Position numbers and translations under genes: made by a program. Shown one piece after another: positions 1 to 5,732 of a stretch of DNA of 6,961 nucleotides; within the stretch, counting starts at the first letter, position 1; each line of letters begins with the position of its first letter. The notes below the pieces were generated by a model, which was not told the DNA's origin, did not search any database, and worked only from the letters and a program-made list of their open reading frames with translations. Source of the stretch: Sphingomonadaceae bacterium (GTDB lineage: Bacteria; Pseudomonadota; Alphaproteobacteria; Sphingomonadales; Sphingomonadaceae); the NCBI GenBank assembly GCA_016742125.1, contig JACVCM010000122.1, positions 1-6,961 of the forward strand. Direction: 5' to 3'.

Positions 1-682
1 CAAAATGACCCGCCTTCGACAGACGATCGCCAAGCGGCTCAAGACTGCACAGGATACAGCTGCGCTGCTCACCACTTTCAACGATTGCGACATGAGCGCG
101 GTCATGGAAGCCCGCGCAACCTATAAGGACCTGTTCGAAAAGAAGCATGGCGTGCGCCTCGGCTTCATGGGTTTCTTCACCAAGGCTGTCGCTCTGGCCG
201 CACGGGATGTTCCTGCGGTCAATGCGCAAATCGATGGCGATGAAATAGTCTATCACAATTATCTCGACGTCTCGGTCGCGGTCAGCGCGCCCAACGGCTT
301 GGTCGTTCCTGTAGTCCGCAACGCCGACGTCATGAGTTTTGCCGAGATCGAAAAAGCCATCGGCGACTTCGGCGCAAAGGCAAAAGCCGGAACGCTGACG
401 ATGGAGGACATGACCGGCGGCACGTTCACCATCTCCAATGGCGGCGTATTCGGTTCGCTAATGTCTACCCCGATCATCAACCCGCCGCAAAGCGCGGTGC
501 TTGGTCTGCACCGTATCGAAGATCGCCCGGTGGTCCGCGACGGTCAGGTCGTCGTGCGTCCGATGATGTATCTTGCGCTAAGCTACGACCACCGCCTGAT
601 CGACGGGCGCGAGGCCGTCACATTCCTGAAAATCGTCAAAGAGGCGATCGAAGACCCGACACGATTGTTGATCGACCTTTAA
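1..682 (+). CDS. sucB: 2-oxoglutarate dehydrogenase E2, dihydrolipoyllysine-residue succinyltransferase (3' part)
   Basis: This is the C-terminal catalytic domain of the E2 core of the 2-oxoglutarate dehydrogenase complex, which moves a succinyl group from lipoyl-lysine to CoA in the cytoplasmic TCA cycle. The reading frame is open to the left edge (a Lys codon precedes the ATG at 5), so the lipoyl and E1/E3-binding domains lie outside the window and the ATG at 5 is internal. Visible signatures, counted from that ATG, are the domain opening MTRLRQTIAKRLK, the block GGVFGSLMSTPIINPPQSA near residues 147-165, and the acyltransferase active site DHRLIDG with His196 and Asp200. The ending DPTRLLIDL is typical of SucB. 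The GGVFGSLMSTPIINPP block favours the succinyl rather than the acetyl enzyme (established for the family). The E3 gene follows after 11 bases, which fits a suc operon. Confidence 0.96.
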   Translation, partial: KMTRLRQTIAKRLKTAQDTAALLTTFNDCDMSAVMEARATYKDLFEKKHGVRLGFMGFFTKAVALAARDVPAVNAQIDGDEIVYHNYLDVSVAVSAPNGLVVPVVRNADVMSFAEIEKAIGDFGAKAKAGTLTMEDMTGGTFTISNGGVFGSLMSTPIINPPQSAVLGLHRIEDRPVVRDGQVVVRPMMYLALSYDHRLIDGREAVTFLKIVKEAIEDPTRLLIDL

Positions 683-686
683 GGAG
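681..686 (+). promoter_or_regulatory. Ribosome binding site of lpd, overlapping the sucB stop codon
   Basis: AAGGAG begins inside the TAA stop of sucB (680-682) and ends 7 bases before the GTG at 694. It is a strong Shine-Dalgarno match and decides the GTG start of lpd. Because it overlaps the upstream stop, ribosomes finishing sucB end on the lpd initiation region, which suggests coupled translation of E2 and E3 (inference). Confidence 0.8.
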
Positions 687-693
687 CTGGGCA

Positions 694-2094
694 GTGGCAG
701 AACAAGATTATGACCTGATCGTCATCGGCGCAGGTCCGGGCGGCTATGTCGCGGCGATCCGGGCGGCACAATTGGGGTTGAAAACGGCCTGCGTTGAAAG
801 CCGCGAGACGCTCGGCGGCACCTGCCTGAATGTCGGCTGTATCCCTTCAAAGGCGATGCTCCACGCGTCGGAGCTTTACAGCGAAGCGGCCAGTGGCGCG
901 CTCGCCAAACTGGGCGTGAAGATCGACAAGATGAGCCTCGATCTCGACACGATGCATGGCCAGCGGCGCGAGGCGGTCAAGGGGCTGACCGGCGGGATCG
1001 AGTTTTTGTTCAAGAAGAACAAGGTCGACTGGATCAGGGGTCATGCCGCATTCATATCCGCCAATGCGATCGATGTGGCCGGAAAAAGCTATTCGGCAAG
1101 GAATTTCATCATCGCCACGGGCTCGTCGGTAACCCCGTTGCCCGGTGTGGCGGTCGACAACGACAGGCATATCATCGTTGATTCAACCGGCGCGCTCGAA
1201 CTGCCCAAAGTGCCCGATCACATGGTGGTCATCGGCGGCGGTGTAATCGGGCTGGAGCTTGGCAGCGTGTGGCGCCGTCTGGGCGCAAAAGTCACTGTCG
1301 TCGAATTTCTTGACCAGATACTGCCCGGCATGGATGCCGATGTCCGCAAGGAGGCGAACAGGATTTTCAAGAAGCAGGGCTTTGAATTCAGGTTGTCGAC
1401 CAAAGTGACCAAGGCGGAAGTCAAGGGGAAGAAGGCGGTCCTGACCGTCGAGCCTGCGGCAGGAGGGCCAGCCGAAACAATTGAAGCCGATTGCGTGCTG
1501 GTGTCGATCGGTAGGCGTCCGAACACCGACGGCCTCGCGCTCGACAAGGCAGGCCTTTCGGTCAACCAGCGCGGCCAGATTGAAATCGACCATGATTTCC
1601 GCACATCGGTACCTGGCATCTGGGCAATCGGCGACGTGGTTCCCGGACCGATGTTGGCGCACAAGGCCGAAGACGAAGGCATTGCCTGCGCGGAAAATAT
1701 CGCCGGCCTGACGGGGATCATCAATCATGACGTCATCCCTTCGGTGGTTTACACTTGGCCCGAAATCGCGGGCGTTGGCCTGACCGAAGAGGCGGCTAAG
1801 GAAAAGGGCGAGGTCAAGGTCGGCAAATTTCCGATGATGGCCAACAGCCGCGCCAAGACCAATCACGAGCCCGATGGCTTTGTCAAAATCATCGCCGATG
1901 CTGGAAGCGACCGCGTGCTCGGCGTTTGGTGTATCGCAAGCGTCGCGGGTACGATGATTGCTCAGGCAGCACAGGCAATGGAATTTGGCGCAACCAGCGA
2001 GGACATCGCCTATACCTGCCACGCCCACCCGACCCATTCGGAAGCGGTGAAAGAAGCTGCGATGGCAGTGACCGGAAAGCCGATCCATATGTAA
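694..2094 (+). CDS. lpd: Dihydrolipoyl dehydrogenase (E3)
   Basis: Flavoprotein disulfide reductase that reoxidises dihydrolipoamide on E2 using NAD+; it is the E3 part of the 2-oxoglutarate dehydrogenase complex and is often shared with other 2-oxo acid complexes. The 466 residues match the usual family length. The N-terminal FAD-binding motif GAGPGG is at residues 12-17. The redox-active disulfide pair is Cys44/Cys49 in GGTCLNVGCIPSK. The NAD-binding motif GGGVIG is at 181-186, and the second FAD-contact region is AIGDVVPGPMLAHKAEDEG. The C-terminal dimerisation domain carries the catalytic HAHPTHSE, with His445 and Glu450. No key residue is missing. The start is GTG, chosen from the AAGGAG 7 bases upstream and because MAEQDYDLIVIG fits the family N-terminus. 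It lies 11 bases after sucB and is probably the last gene of the suc operon, since the next gene is unrelated and 92 bases away. Confidence 0.97.
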   Translation: MAEQDYDLIVIGAGPGGYVAAIRAAQLGLKTACVESRETLGGTCLNVGCIPSKAMLHASELYSEAASGALAKLGVKIDKMSLDLDTMHGQRREAVKGLTGGIEFLFKKNKVDWIRGHAAFISANAIDVAGKSYSARNFIIATGSSVTPLPGVAVDNDRHIIVDSTGALELPKVPDHMVVIGGGVIGLELGSVWRRLGAKVTVVEFLDQILPGMDADVRKEANRIFKKQGFEFRLSTKVTKAEVKGKKAVLTVEPAAGGPAETIEADCVLVSIGRRPNTDGLALDKAGLSVNQRGQIEIDHDFRTSVPGIWAIGDVVPGPMLAHKAEDEGIACAENIAGLTGIINHDVIPSVVYTWPEIAGVGLTEEAAKEKGEVKVGKFPMMANSRAKTNHEPDGFVKIIADAGSDRVLGVWCIASVAGTMIAQAAQAMEFGATSEDIAYTCHAHPTHSEAVKEAAMAVTGKPIHM

Positions 2095-2112
2095 GAGCCG
2101 ATGTTTTCGACA

Positions 2113-2130
2113 CCAGAAATGTAGTTCTGG
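2113..2130 (+). terminator. Weak hairpin downstream of lpd, possible terminator
   Basis: CCAGAA (2113-2118) and TTCTGG (2125-2130) form a perfect 6-bp stem with a 6-base loop, starting 18 bases after the lpd stop codon. A run of five T (2142-2146) comes 11 bases after the stem, too far for a classical intrinsic terminator. It could be an mRNA 3'-end stabiliser or a weak terminator for the suc operon. Confidence 0.3.
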
Positions 2131-2179
2131 AGTCAGGGGTGTTTTTCCTGCAAACTCCCACTTGTTGGGTATAGGGGAG
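2129..2179 (+). other. Competing inverted repeats in the leader of the 2187 gene
   Basis: GGAGTCAGG (2129-2137) can pair with CCTG (2147-2150) and, after a 3-base bulge, ACTCC (2154-2158). The same CTCC (2155-2158) can instead pair with the Shine-Dalgarno GGAG (2176-2179), supported by a nested CCCA (2157-2160) / TGGG (2166-2169) pairing. The two folds share bases and exclude each other. This is direct pairing by eye with no energy calculation, so function is uncertain. Confidence 0.25.
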
Positions 2180-2180
2180 G
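2174..2180 (+). promoter_or_regulatory. Ribosome binding site of the membrane protein gene
   Basis: GGGGAGG ends 6 bases before the ATG at 2187. It is a strong Shine-Dalgarno sequence that fixes this start and argues against the overlapping ATG at 2162 in another frame. Confidence 0.75.
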
Positions 2181-2186
2181 CCCTGA

Positions 2187-2873
2187 ATGATCGAGATGTT
2201 TCGGCGCTACTATTTTCCAGCGGTGACGTTTCTGTTGCTCCTCCTGACGCTCGGTGCCTTTTCAGACAATTTGTTCACCGATGTCGGCCAACCGAGCAAC
2301 GGCGACCCGAAATTCATTGTCCACGGCCTGGTATGCGGCGCGTGGATGATCCTGCTGTTTGTGCAGACCGGTTTGATCGGCGTCCGCAATACGAAGCTAC
2401 ACCGCAAGCTTGGGCTGGGCGCGATCGCAATAGCAATCGGCGTTACGCTGAGCACCGTCTGGCTTTTCATAGCTGCATGGAAAGGTTGGGCCGCTATGAG
2501 CCCGGAGGTGAAAGCGAACCGTTTTCTGTTGCCTGGCTATACGGTCTTCATTGCTTTCGCCCTTATCTACCGCAGGCGGCCGATATGGCATAAGCGCCTG
2601 ATGTTCACTGGTACCTTGTTCATGCTCGATCCGGTGCTGGCGCGGGTTTACGACCCGTTTGTCGTGCCGCTGTTCATGACGGACTGGGCGGAACCGCAAA
2701 TCGAAAGAGCCTTTTTGCCCTGGTTCTTCTGCACATGGCTCGCATTCTTTCTCTCGCTTGCGGTGTACGACATTGCAACGCTTCGGCGAATCCACGGGAT
2801 AACCCTGCTAGCGTCATTATGGTTCGGTCTCGTCTGGATCATCGCTTTCACGACCGAAGGACAGCCGTGGTGA
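2187..2873 (+). CDS. Polytopic membrane protein of unknown function
   Basis: I do not recognise a named gene. The 228-residue product is very hydrophobic, with about 6-7 predicted membrane spans near residues 10-26, 44-66, 76-98, 114-128, 137-155, 176-195 and 203-221. It has several His/Arg motifs at membrane edges: HG at 46-47, LHRKLG at 71-76, WHKRLM at 134-139 and an Arg at 153. This pattern (HG, then HRxLG, then HKRLM and a later Arg) resembles small membrane proteins of the DUF2306 type, in which conserved histidines could bind a cofactor; that resemblance is from memory and is inference. The only Cys are 50 and 182. The start is set by GGGGAGG 6 bases upstream. Its TGA overlaps the start of the TRIC channel gene, so the two are probably translated together. 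Its link to the suc operon upstream is unclear, since a 92-base gap containing possible hairpins separates them. Confidence 0.88.
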   Translation: MIEMFRRYYFPAVTFLLLLLTLGAFSDNLFTDVGQPSNGDPKFIVHGLVCGAWMILLFVQTGLIGVRNTKLHRKLGLGAIAIAIGVTLSTVWLFIAAWKGWAAMSPEVKANRFLLPGYTVFIAFALIYRRRPIWHKRLMFTGTLFMLDPVLARVYDPFVVPLFMTDWAEPQIERAFLPWFFCTWLAFFLSLAVYDIATLRRIHGITLLASLWFGLVWIIAFTTEGQPW

Positions 2874-3484
2874 CATCGGAAGTCGCTCCCCTTCTTGCCT
2901 GGCTCGACCTGTTCGGGATTGCCGTTTTCGCCGCATCGGGGGCGCTGGCGGCGGCGCGGCGGCGGCAGACGCTGGTGACCTTCTCTTTCTTTGCGCTGAT
3001 TACTGGAGTCGGAGGCGGTACGGTGCGCGATCTCCTCATTGGCGCCCCGGTCTTCTGGGTGCAGGACTGGCGTTTTGCGGCGACCTGTCTGGTCACCGCC
3101 GGACTGGTCTGGATGACCCCGCGGACCTTTTGGAATGAGCGTGCGCTCGACTGGTTCGATGCCGTGGGGATTGCGATTTATGCCGTTTTCGGTGCGTGGA
3201 AGTCGATGACGCTCGGCGTGGACCTGTTGCCCGCAATGATGATGGGCGTAATCACCGCCTGCGTCGGCGGGATCATCCGGGACGTGTTGGCAGGCGAGCC
3301 TTCGATTTTGCTTCGGCCCGAAATCTATGTCACCGCCGCCGCGCTCGCTTCGGGGCTGTTTGTGCTTCTGCTATGGCTCGGCCTGCCAGTCCTGCCCGCT
3401 GCGATCATCAGTGCCGCAGCTGGTTTTGGATTGCGCGCAATGGCAATATGGAAAGGCTGGGCGATCCCCGCCTATCGCGGCTAG
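2870..3484 (+). CDS. Trimeric intracellular cation (TRIC) channel family protein, formerly UPF0126
   Basis: Predicted inner-membrane protein of 204 residues, the normal size for bacterial TRIC homologues, which form homotrimeric, mainly K+-conducting channels (established for characterised family members; the physiological role here is unknown). The sequence shows the internal duplication of the family: a first half ending its second span with GGGTVRD (residues 48-54) and a second half with GGIIRD (133-138). Each glycine-rich stretch kinks a pore helix and is followed by Arg-Asp. About seven spans can be drawn near residues 7-28, 35-52, 68-82, 95-110, 118-135, 150-167 and 171-190. I chose the GTG at 2870, which overlaps the upstream TGA as GTGA and has GAAGGA (2856-2861) 8 bases before it. 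The adjacent GTG at 2867 is the alternative. A longer frame from 2735 lies inside the upstream gene, has a non-membrane N-terminus and is unlikely. The TAG stop directly abuts the msrA stop on the other strand. Confidence 0.92.
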   Translation: MTSEVAPLLAWLDLFGIAVFAASGALAAARRRQTLVTFSFFALITGVGGGTVRDLLIGAPVFWVQDWRFAATCLVTAGLVWMTPRTFWNERALDWFDAVGIAIYAVFGAWKSMTLGVDLLPAMMMGVITACVGGIIRDVLAGEPSILLRPEIYVTAAALASGLFVLLLWLGLPVLPAAIISAAAGFGLRAMAIWKGWAIPAYRG

Positions 3485-3494
3485 TCAGCGATAG
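3472..3494. repeat. Inverted repeat spanning the convergent stop codons
   Basis: CTATCGC (3472-3478) and GCGATAG (3488-3494) form a perfect 7-bp stem. The 9-base loop (3479-3487) contains both the TRIC stop TAG (3482-3484) and the msrA stop (TGA on the minus strand, 3485-3487). No T-run follows on either strand, so it is not a classical terminator, but it could define or protect both mRNA 3' ends. Part of the symmetry arises because both proteins end in Tyr-Arg encoded TAT CGC (TRIC has one further Gly). Confidence 0.45.
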
Positions 3495-4177
3495 TGGTCG
3501 GGAAACAGCCGTTTCAGATTGGCGACCTTGGGCTTGTCCCATGTGACGATATAAGGATGGTTCGGATTCTTTTTCATGAAGTCCTGATGATAGGTTTCAG
3601 CCGGATAGAAAGCAAAAGCTTCGATTTTCGTTACGATCGGCTTTTTCCAATAGCCCGCCTTGTTCAACTGGCCGATATAAGCAGAAGCCGCCTTGCGTTG
3701 CACTGCATTGGCAGGAAAAATCGCGGTACGATACTGACTGCCCGTGTCCGGGCCCTGCCGGTTGAGCTGGGTCGGGTCGTGCGTTACCGAAAAGAAGATG
3801 TGCAGCAGATCGTTATAACTGACGATGTCAGGATTGTAACGGATGCGCACCGATTCTGCGTGGCTGGTGCGTCCGGCGCTAACCAGATCATAATCGGCGC
3901 TTGCCCTGGTCCCGCCCGAATATCCGGACTCGACGCTTGTGACGCCCTTCACCCGCTCGAACACGCCCTCAATCCCCCAGAAGCATCCACCCGCAAACAC
4001 GGCAGTCTGAACGCCCTTGGGTTCGACAATCTGCGCGGTCGGCGCGGCTATGCGTATACCTTCGGCAGCGTGCGCGGTTCCTATTGGCGACGATCCTTCC
4101 GGACCGCAAGCAGTGGCAAGCAGAAGCACGGCAAGTGCGGCAAGGGCAATTTTATTTCTGCGAGGCGATTTGTGCAT
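3485..4177 (-). CDS. msrA: Peptide methionine sulfoxide reductase MsrA, exported, single-cysteine type
   Basis: Reduces the S-epimer of methionine sulfoxide in oxidised proteins. The catalytic motif GGCFWG places the nucleophile at Cys65. Other active-site residues are present by comparison with E. coli MsrA: Tyr86 (GYSGG), Glu108 (HAE), Asp144 and Tyr149 (DTGSQYR). The N-terminus has a basic stretch (residues 2-9), a hydrophobic core (10-23) and a lipobox-like ATAC with Cys24; an alternative signal peptidase I site is AHA|AEG near residue 37. The enzyme is therefore predicted to act in the periplasm, either lipid-anchored or soluble. After Cys65 there is no other Cys, so the usual C-terminal resolving cysteines are absent. 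The start at 4177 is chosen because it places the signal peptide at the N-terminus and has GGAG 9 bases upstream. A longer frame from 4276 would bury the signal behind 33 extra residues. It overlaps the upstream mini-protein gene by 26 bases. Confidence 0.94.
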   Translation of the reverse strand: MHKSPRRNKIALAALAVLLLATACGPEGSSPIGTAHAAEGIRIAAPTAQIVEPKGVQTAVFAGGCFWGIEGVFERVKGVTSVESGYSGGTRASADYDLVSAGRTSHAESVRIRYNPDIVSYNDLLHIFFSVTHDPTQLNRQGPDTGSQYRTAIFPANAVQRKAASAYIGQLNKAGYWKKPIVTKIEAFAFYPAETYHQDFMKKNPNHPYIVTWDKPKVANLKRLFPDHYR

Positions 4178-4334
4178 GAACTGGCGCTCCGACGACAATC
4201 GACCGCGCCGCTTCAACATTGCCACTGTCGGCATTTGCCGGCTTGACCAAAGCCAATCCCGCGACACCCAGCGCAAAACCGCCGGCGAGGCTCAGGAAAA
4301 GGTCTGATCGCACAAAGTTGAAAATACGGTCCAT
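4152..4334 (-). CDS. 60-residue single-span or secreted mini-protein upstream of msrA
   Basis: Not a recognised family. The product starts MDRIFNFVRSDLF, has one hydrophobic segment at about residues 12-30 rich in Gly/Ala/Leu, then KPANAD, and a hydrophilic tail of about 25 residues. The AxA at 33-35 (ANA before Asp36) could be a signal peptidase I site, giving a 25-residue secreted peptide, or the segment could be a membrane anchor. The gene ends 26 bases inside msrA in another frame, and the msrA Shine-Dalgarno lies within it, which suggests translational coupling. Its codons look like those of the neighbouring genes (many GCG, CTG, GTC, GCC). Its own ribosome site is weak (an AGAG roughly 7 bases before the ATG). 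It could be a real small gene or a chance frame; the plausible signal/anchor and the tight placement favour a gene. Confidence 0.55.
   Translation of the reverse strand: MDRIFNFVRSDLFLSLAGGFALGVAGLALVKPANADSGNVEAARSIVVGAPVHAQIASQK
4187..4190 (-). promoter_or_regulatory. Ribosome binding site of msrA
   Basis: GGAG on the minus strand lies 9 bases before the ATG at 4177 and inside the upstream mini-protein frame. It supports the 230-residue MsrA over the longer 263-residue frame. Confidence 0.6.
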
Positions 4335-4377
4335 TTCGTTTCTCTGGTTCTGGCTGCCTATTCGGTGGCCGGAGCAG

Positions 4378-4406
4378 ATACGTTACCCGGCTACGAAAAG
4401 ATGCAA
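4378..4406 (-). promoter_or_regulatory. Possible weak promoter for the mini-protein/msrA unit
   Basis: On the minus strand, TTGCAT (4406-4401) resembles a -35 box. It is separated by 17 bases from ACGTAT (4383-4378), a poor -10 box in which only the last two bases match the consensus. Placement about 45 bases before the start at 4334 is reasonable. Alphaproteobacterial promoters often have weak -10 boxes, but this is a tentative call. Confidence 0.2.
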
Positions 4407-4416
4407 AGCAGAACGA

Positions 4417-4437
4417 GCGTTAAATGCCGCTTAACGC
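4417..4437. repeat. Palindrome between aspC and the msrA unit: terminator or operator
   Basis: GCGTTAA (4417-4423) and TTAACGC (4431-4437) are perfect 7-base arms around a 7-base spacer. It lies 25 bases downstream of the aminotransferase stop codon and, on the minus strand, just upstream of the possible msrA-unit promoter. Read as RNA on the minus strand it is a 7-bp hairpin followed by an interrupted U-rich stretch, so it may be a weak terminator. It also contains a T-N11-A core (T4421, A4433), the spacing of LysR-type regulator boxes, so it may be an operator. The sequence does not decide between these. Confidence 0.4.
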
Positions 4438-4462
4438 GCCGTTTTCTTTCGTTCATCTGCGC

Positions 4463-5668
4463 TCAGACGAGCGCTGCGCACGCCGACTGGATCCTCGTGC
4501 AGGCTTCTTTCAGCACATCTTCGGATGTCGCGTAGGAAATGCGGAAGCCGGGCGATAGACCAAAGGCTGCTCCATGAACTGCCGCAACACGGTAGTCATC
4601 GAGAAAGTAATCGATGAGATCGGCGTCACTCTTAATGTGCTTTCCGCCCGGCGTGGTCTTTCCCATCACACCGCTGGCATCGGGATAGACGTAAAAGGCA
4701 CCTTCGGGCGTGGGACAGTTGAGCCCCGGGGCATCGTTCAGCATAGCGACGACCAGATCGCGCCGTTCCTTGAATGCGGCATTGCGCTCGCGCAGGAAAT
4801 CCTGCGGCCCGTTCAGTGCAGCGAGAACCGCATATTGCGAAATCGAGCAGGGGTTACTGGTCGATTGAGACTGCAGGTCGCCCATCGCCTTGATAAGCCA
4901 TTCGGGGCCGCCTGCATAACCGATCCGCCAGCCGGTCATGGCATAAGCCTTCGACGCGCCGTTCATCGTCAGCGTACGGTCATATAATTCGGGGCAGACC
5001 TGCAGCATGGTCGCAAAGGGCGACTGCGCGTACCAGATATGCTCATACATATCGTCGGTCAGCAGCATCACATGCGGATGCTTCAGCAGTACCTGTCCCA
5101 ACGCCTCCAGCTCGACCGCATTATAGGCTGCGCCCGTCGGGTTTGACGGCGAGTTCAGTATCAACCAGCGAGTTTTCGGCGTGATCGCCGCATCAAGTTG
5201 CTCGGGCGTGATTTTGTAATTCTGCGCGGCGGTTGCCATGATGATGACCGGCGTTCCACCTGCAAATTGCACAATGTCGGGATAGCTCACCCAATAAGGC
5301 GCGGGAATGATGACCTCATCGCCTGCATCGATGGTCGCTACCAGCGCGTTGAACAGGGTGTGCTTGCCGCCTGCGTTGACCGTAATCTGCCTTGGCGAAT
5401 AGTCGATCCCATTATCCCGCTTGAACTTGGCAATGATCGCCTGCTTCAATGACGCAATGCCATCTACGGCGGTATATTTGGTCATCCCGTCCCGGATCGC
5501 CTGAATGGCGGCATCCTTGACAAAGTCCGGTGTGTCGAAATCAGGCTCTCCGGCCGATAAACCGATGACGTCAATGCCCTGGGCTTTCAGCTCAATCACG
5601 CGGCCCGACATGGCAAGCGTGGCGGAGGGGGCGATCCGGCCGAGGGCGGCGGAAAGGCGGTCGATCAT
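4463..5668 (-). CDS. aspC: Class I PLP-dependent aminotransferase, aspartate aminotransferase type
   Basis: Cytoplasmic fold-type I aminotransferase, most likely transferring the amino group between aspartate and 2-oxoglutarate. At 401 residues it is full length. Key residues visible: Lys240 in GASKAYAMTGWR forms the PLP aldimine; Asn176 in SNPTG; Asp205 and Tyr208 in TDDMY contact the cofactor; Arg376 in GFRISYA binds the substrate carboxylate. The N-terminal block SATLAMSGR followed by GLSAGEPDFDTPDFV is typical of the bacterial I-beta/I-gamma subgroup (Thermus and rhizobial AspAT) rather than the E. coli I-alpha type. Some members of that subgroup also transaminate prephenate to arogenate, which would suit the chorismate-enzyme neighbour, but sequence alone does not settle this. 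The start at 5668 matches the family N-terminus, although its ribosome site is weak (AGAAAG). It follows the pabB-type gene after 64 bases on the same strand and may be cotranscribed. Confidence 0.94.
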   Translation of the reverse strand: MIDRLSAALGRIAPSATLAMSGRVIELKAQGIDVIGLSAGEPDFDTPDFVKDAAIQAIRDGMTKYTAVDGIASLKQAIIAKFKRDNGIDYSPRQITVNAGGKHTLFNALVATIDAGDEVIIPAPYWVSYPDIVQFAGGTPVIIMATAAQNYKITPEQLDAAITPKTRWLILNSPSNPTGAAYNAVELEALGQVLLKHPHVMLLTDDMYEHIWYAQSPFATMLQVCPELYDRTLTMNGASKAYAMTGWRIGYAGGPEWLIKAMGDLQSQSTSNPCSISQYAVLAALNGPQDFLRERNAAFKERRDLVVAMLNDAPGLNCPTPEGAFYVYPDASGVMGKTTPGGKHIKSDADLIDYFLDDYRVAAVHGAAFGLSPGFRISYATSEDVLKEACTRIQSACAALV

Positions 5669-5732
5669 GACATGACTTTCTGGCAGATTTTGAACGCAAA
5701 TTGCGCCGCTGCCCCTAATCGCTCATCTAAAA

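Noticed and set aside
1183..2088. 301-codon open frame on the minus strand inside lpd
   Set aside because: It lies fully antisense to a strongly supported lpd gene. The product is rich in His, Arg and Asp with no recognisable domain, as expected from the reverse frame of GC-rich coding DNA.
2162..2593. 143-codon frame from the ATG at 2162
   Set aside because: It is a different frame over the membrane protein gene, its start sits before the strong ribosome site at 2174-2180, and the product lacks domain features.
2735..2869. N-terminal extension of the TRIC gene to the ATG at 2735
   Set aside because: It would overlap the upstream gene by 139 bases and add 45 polar residues foreign to the family; the GTG overlapping the TGA has a well-spaced ribosome site.
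2946..2969. GGC-rich repeat-like run near the start of the TRIC gene
   Set aside because: It encodes an Ala/Arg-rich end of the first span and loop (GALAAARRR) and is explained by codon use rather than a repeat element.
3494..4246. 250-codon open frame on the plus strand opposite msrA
   Set aside because: It is antisense to msrA, whose catalytic motifs are clear. The translation shows no domain, and no good ribosome site was seen.
4178..4276. N-terminal extension of MsrA to 4276
   Set aside because: It would place 33 residues in front of an evident signal peptide and overlap the mini-protein frame further; the ATG at 4177 has GGAG at good spacing.
5695..5705. Small palindrome CGCAA-A-TTGCG in the gap between the PabB-type gene and aspC
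   Set aside because: Arms of five bases around one base are too short to call an operator or terminator without comparative support.
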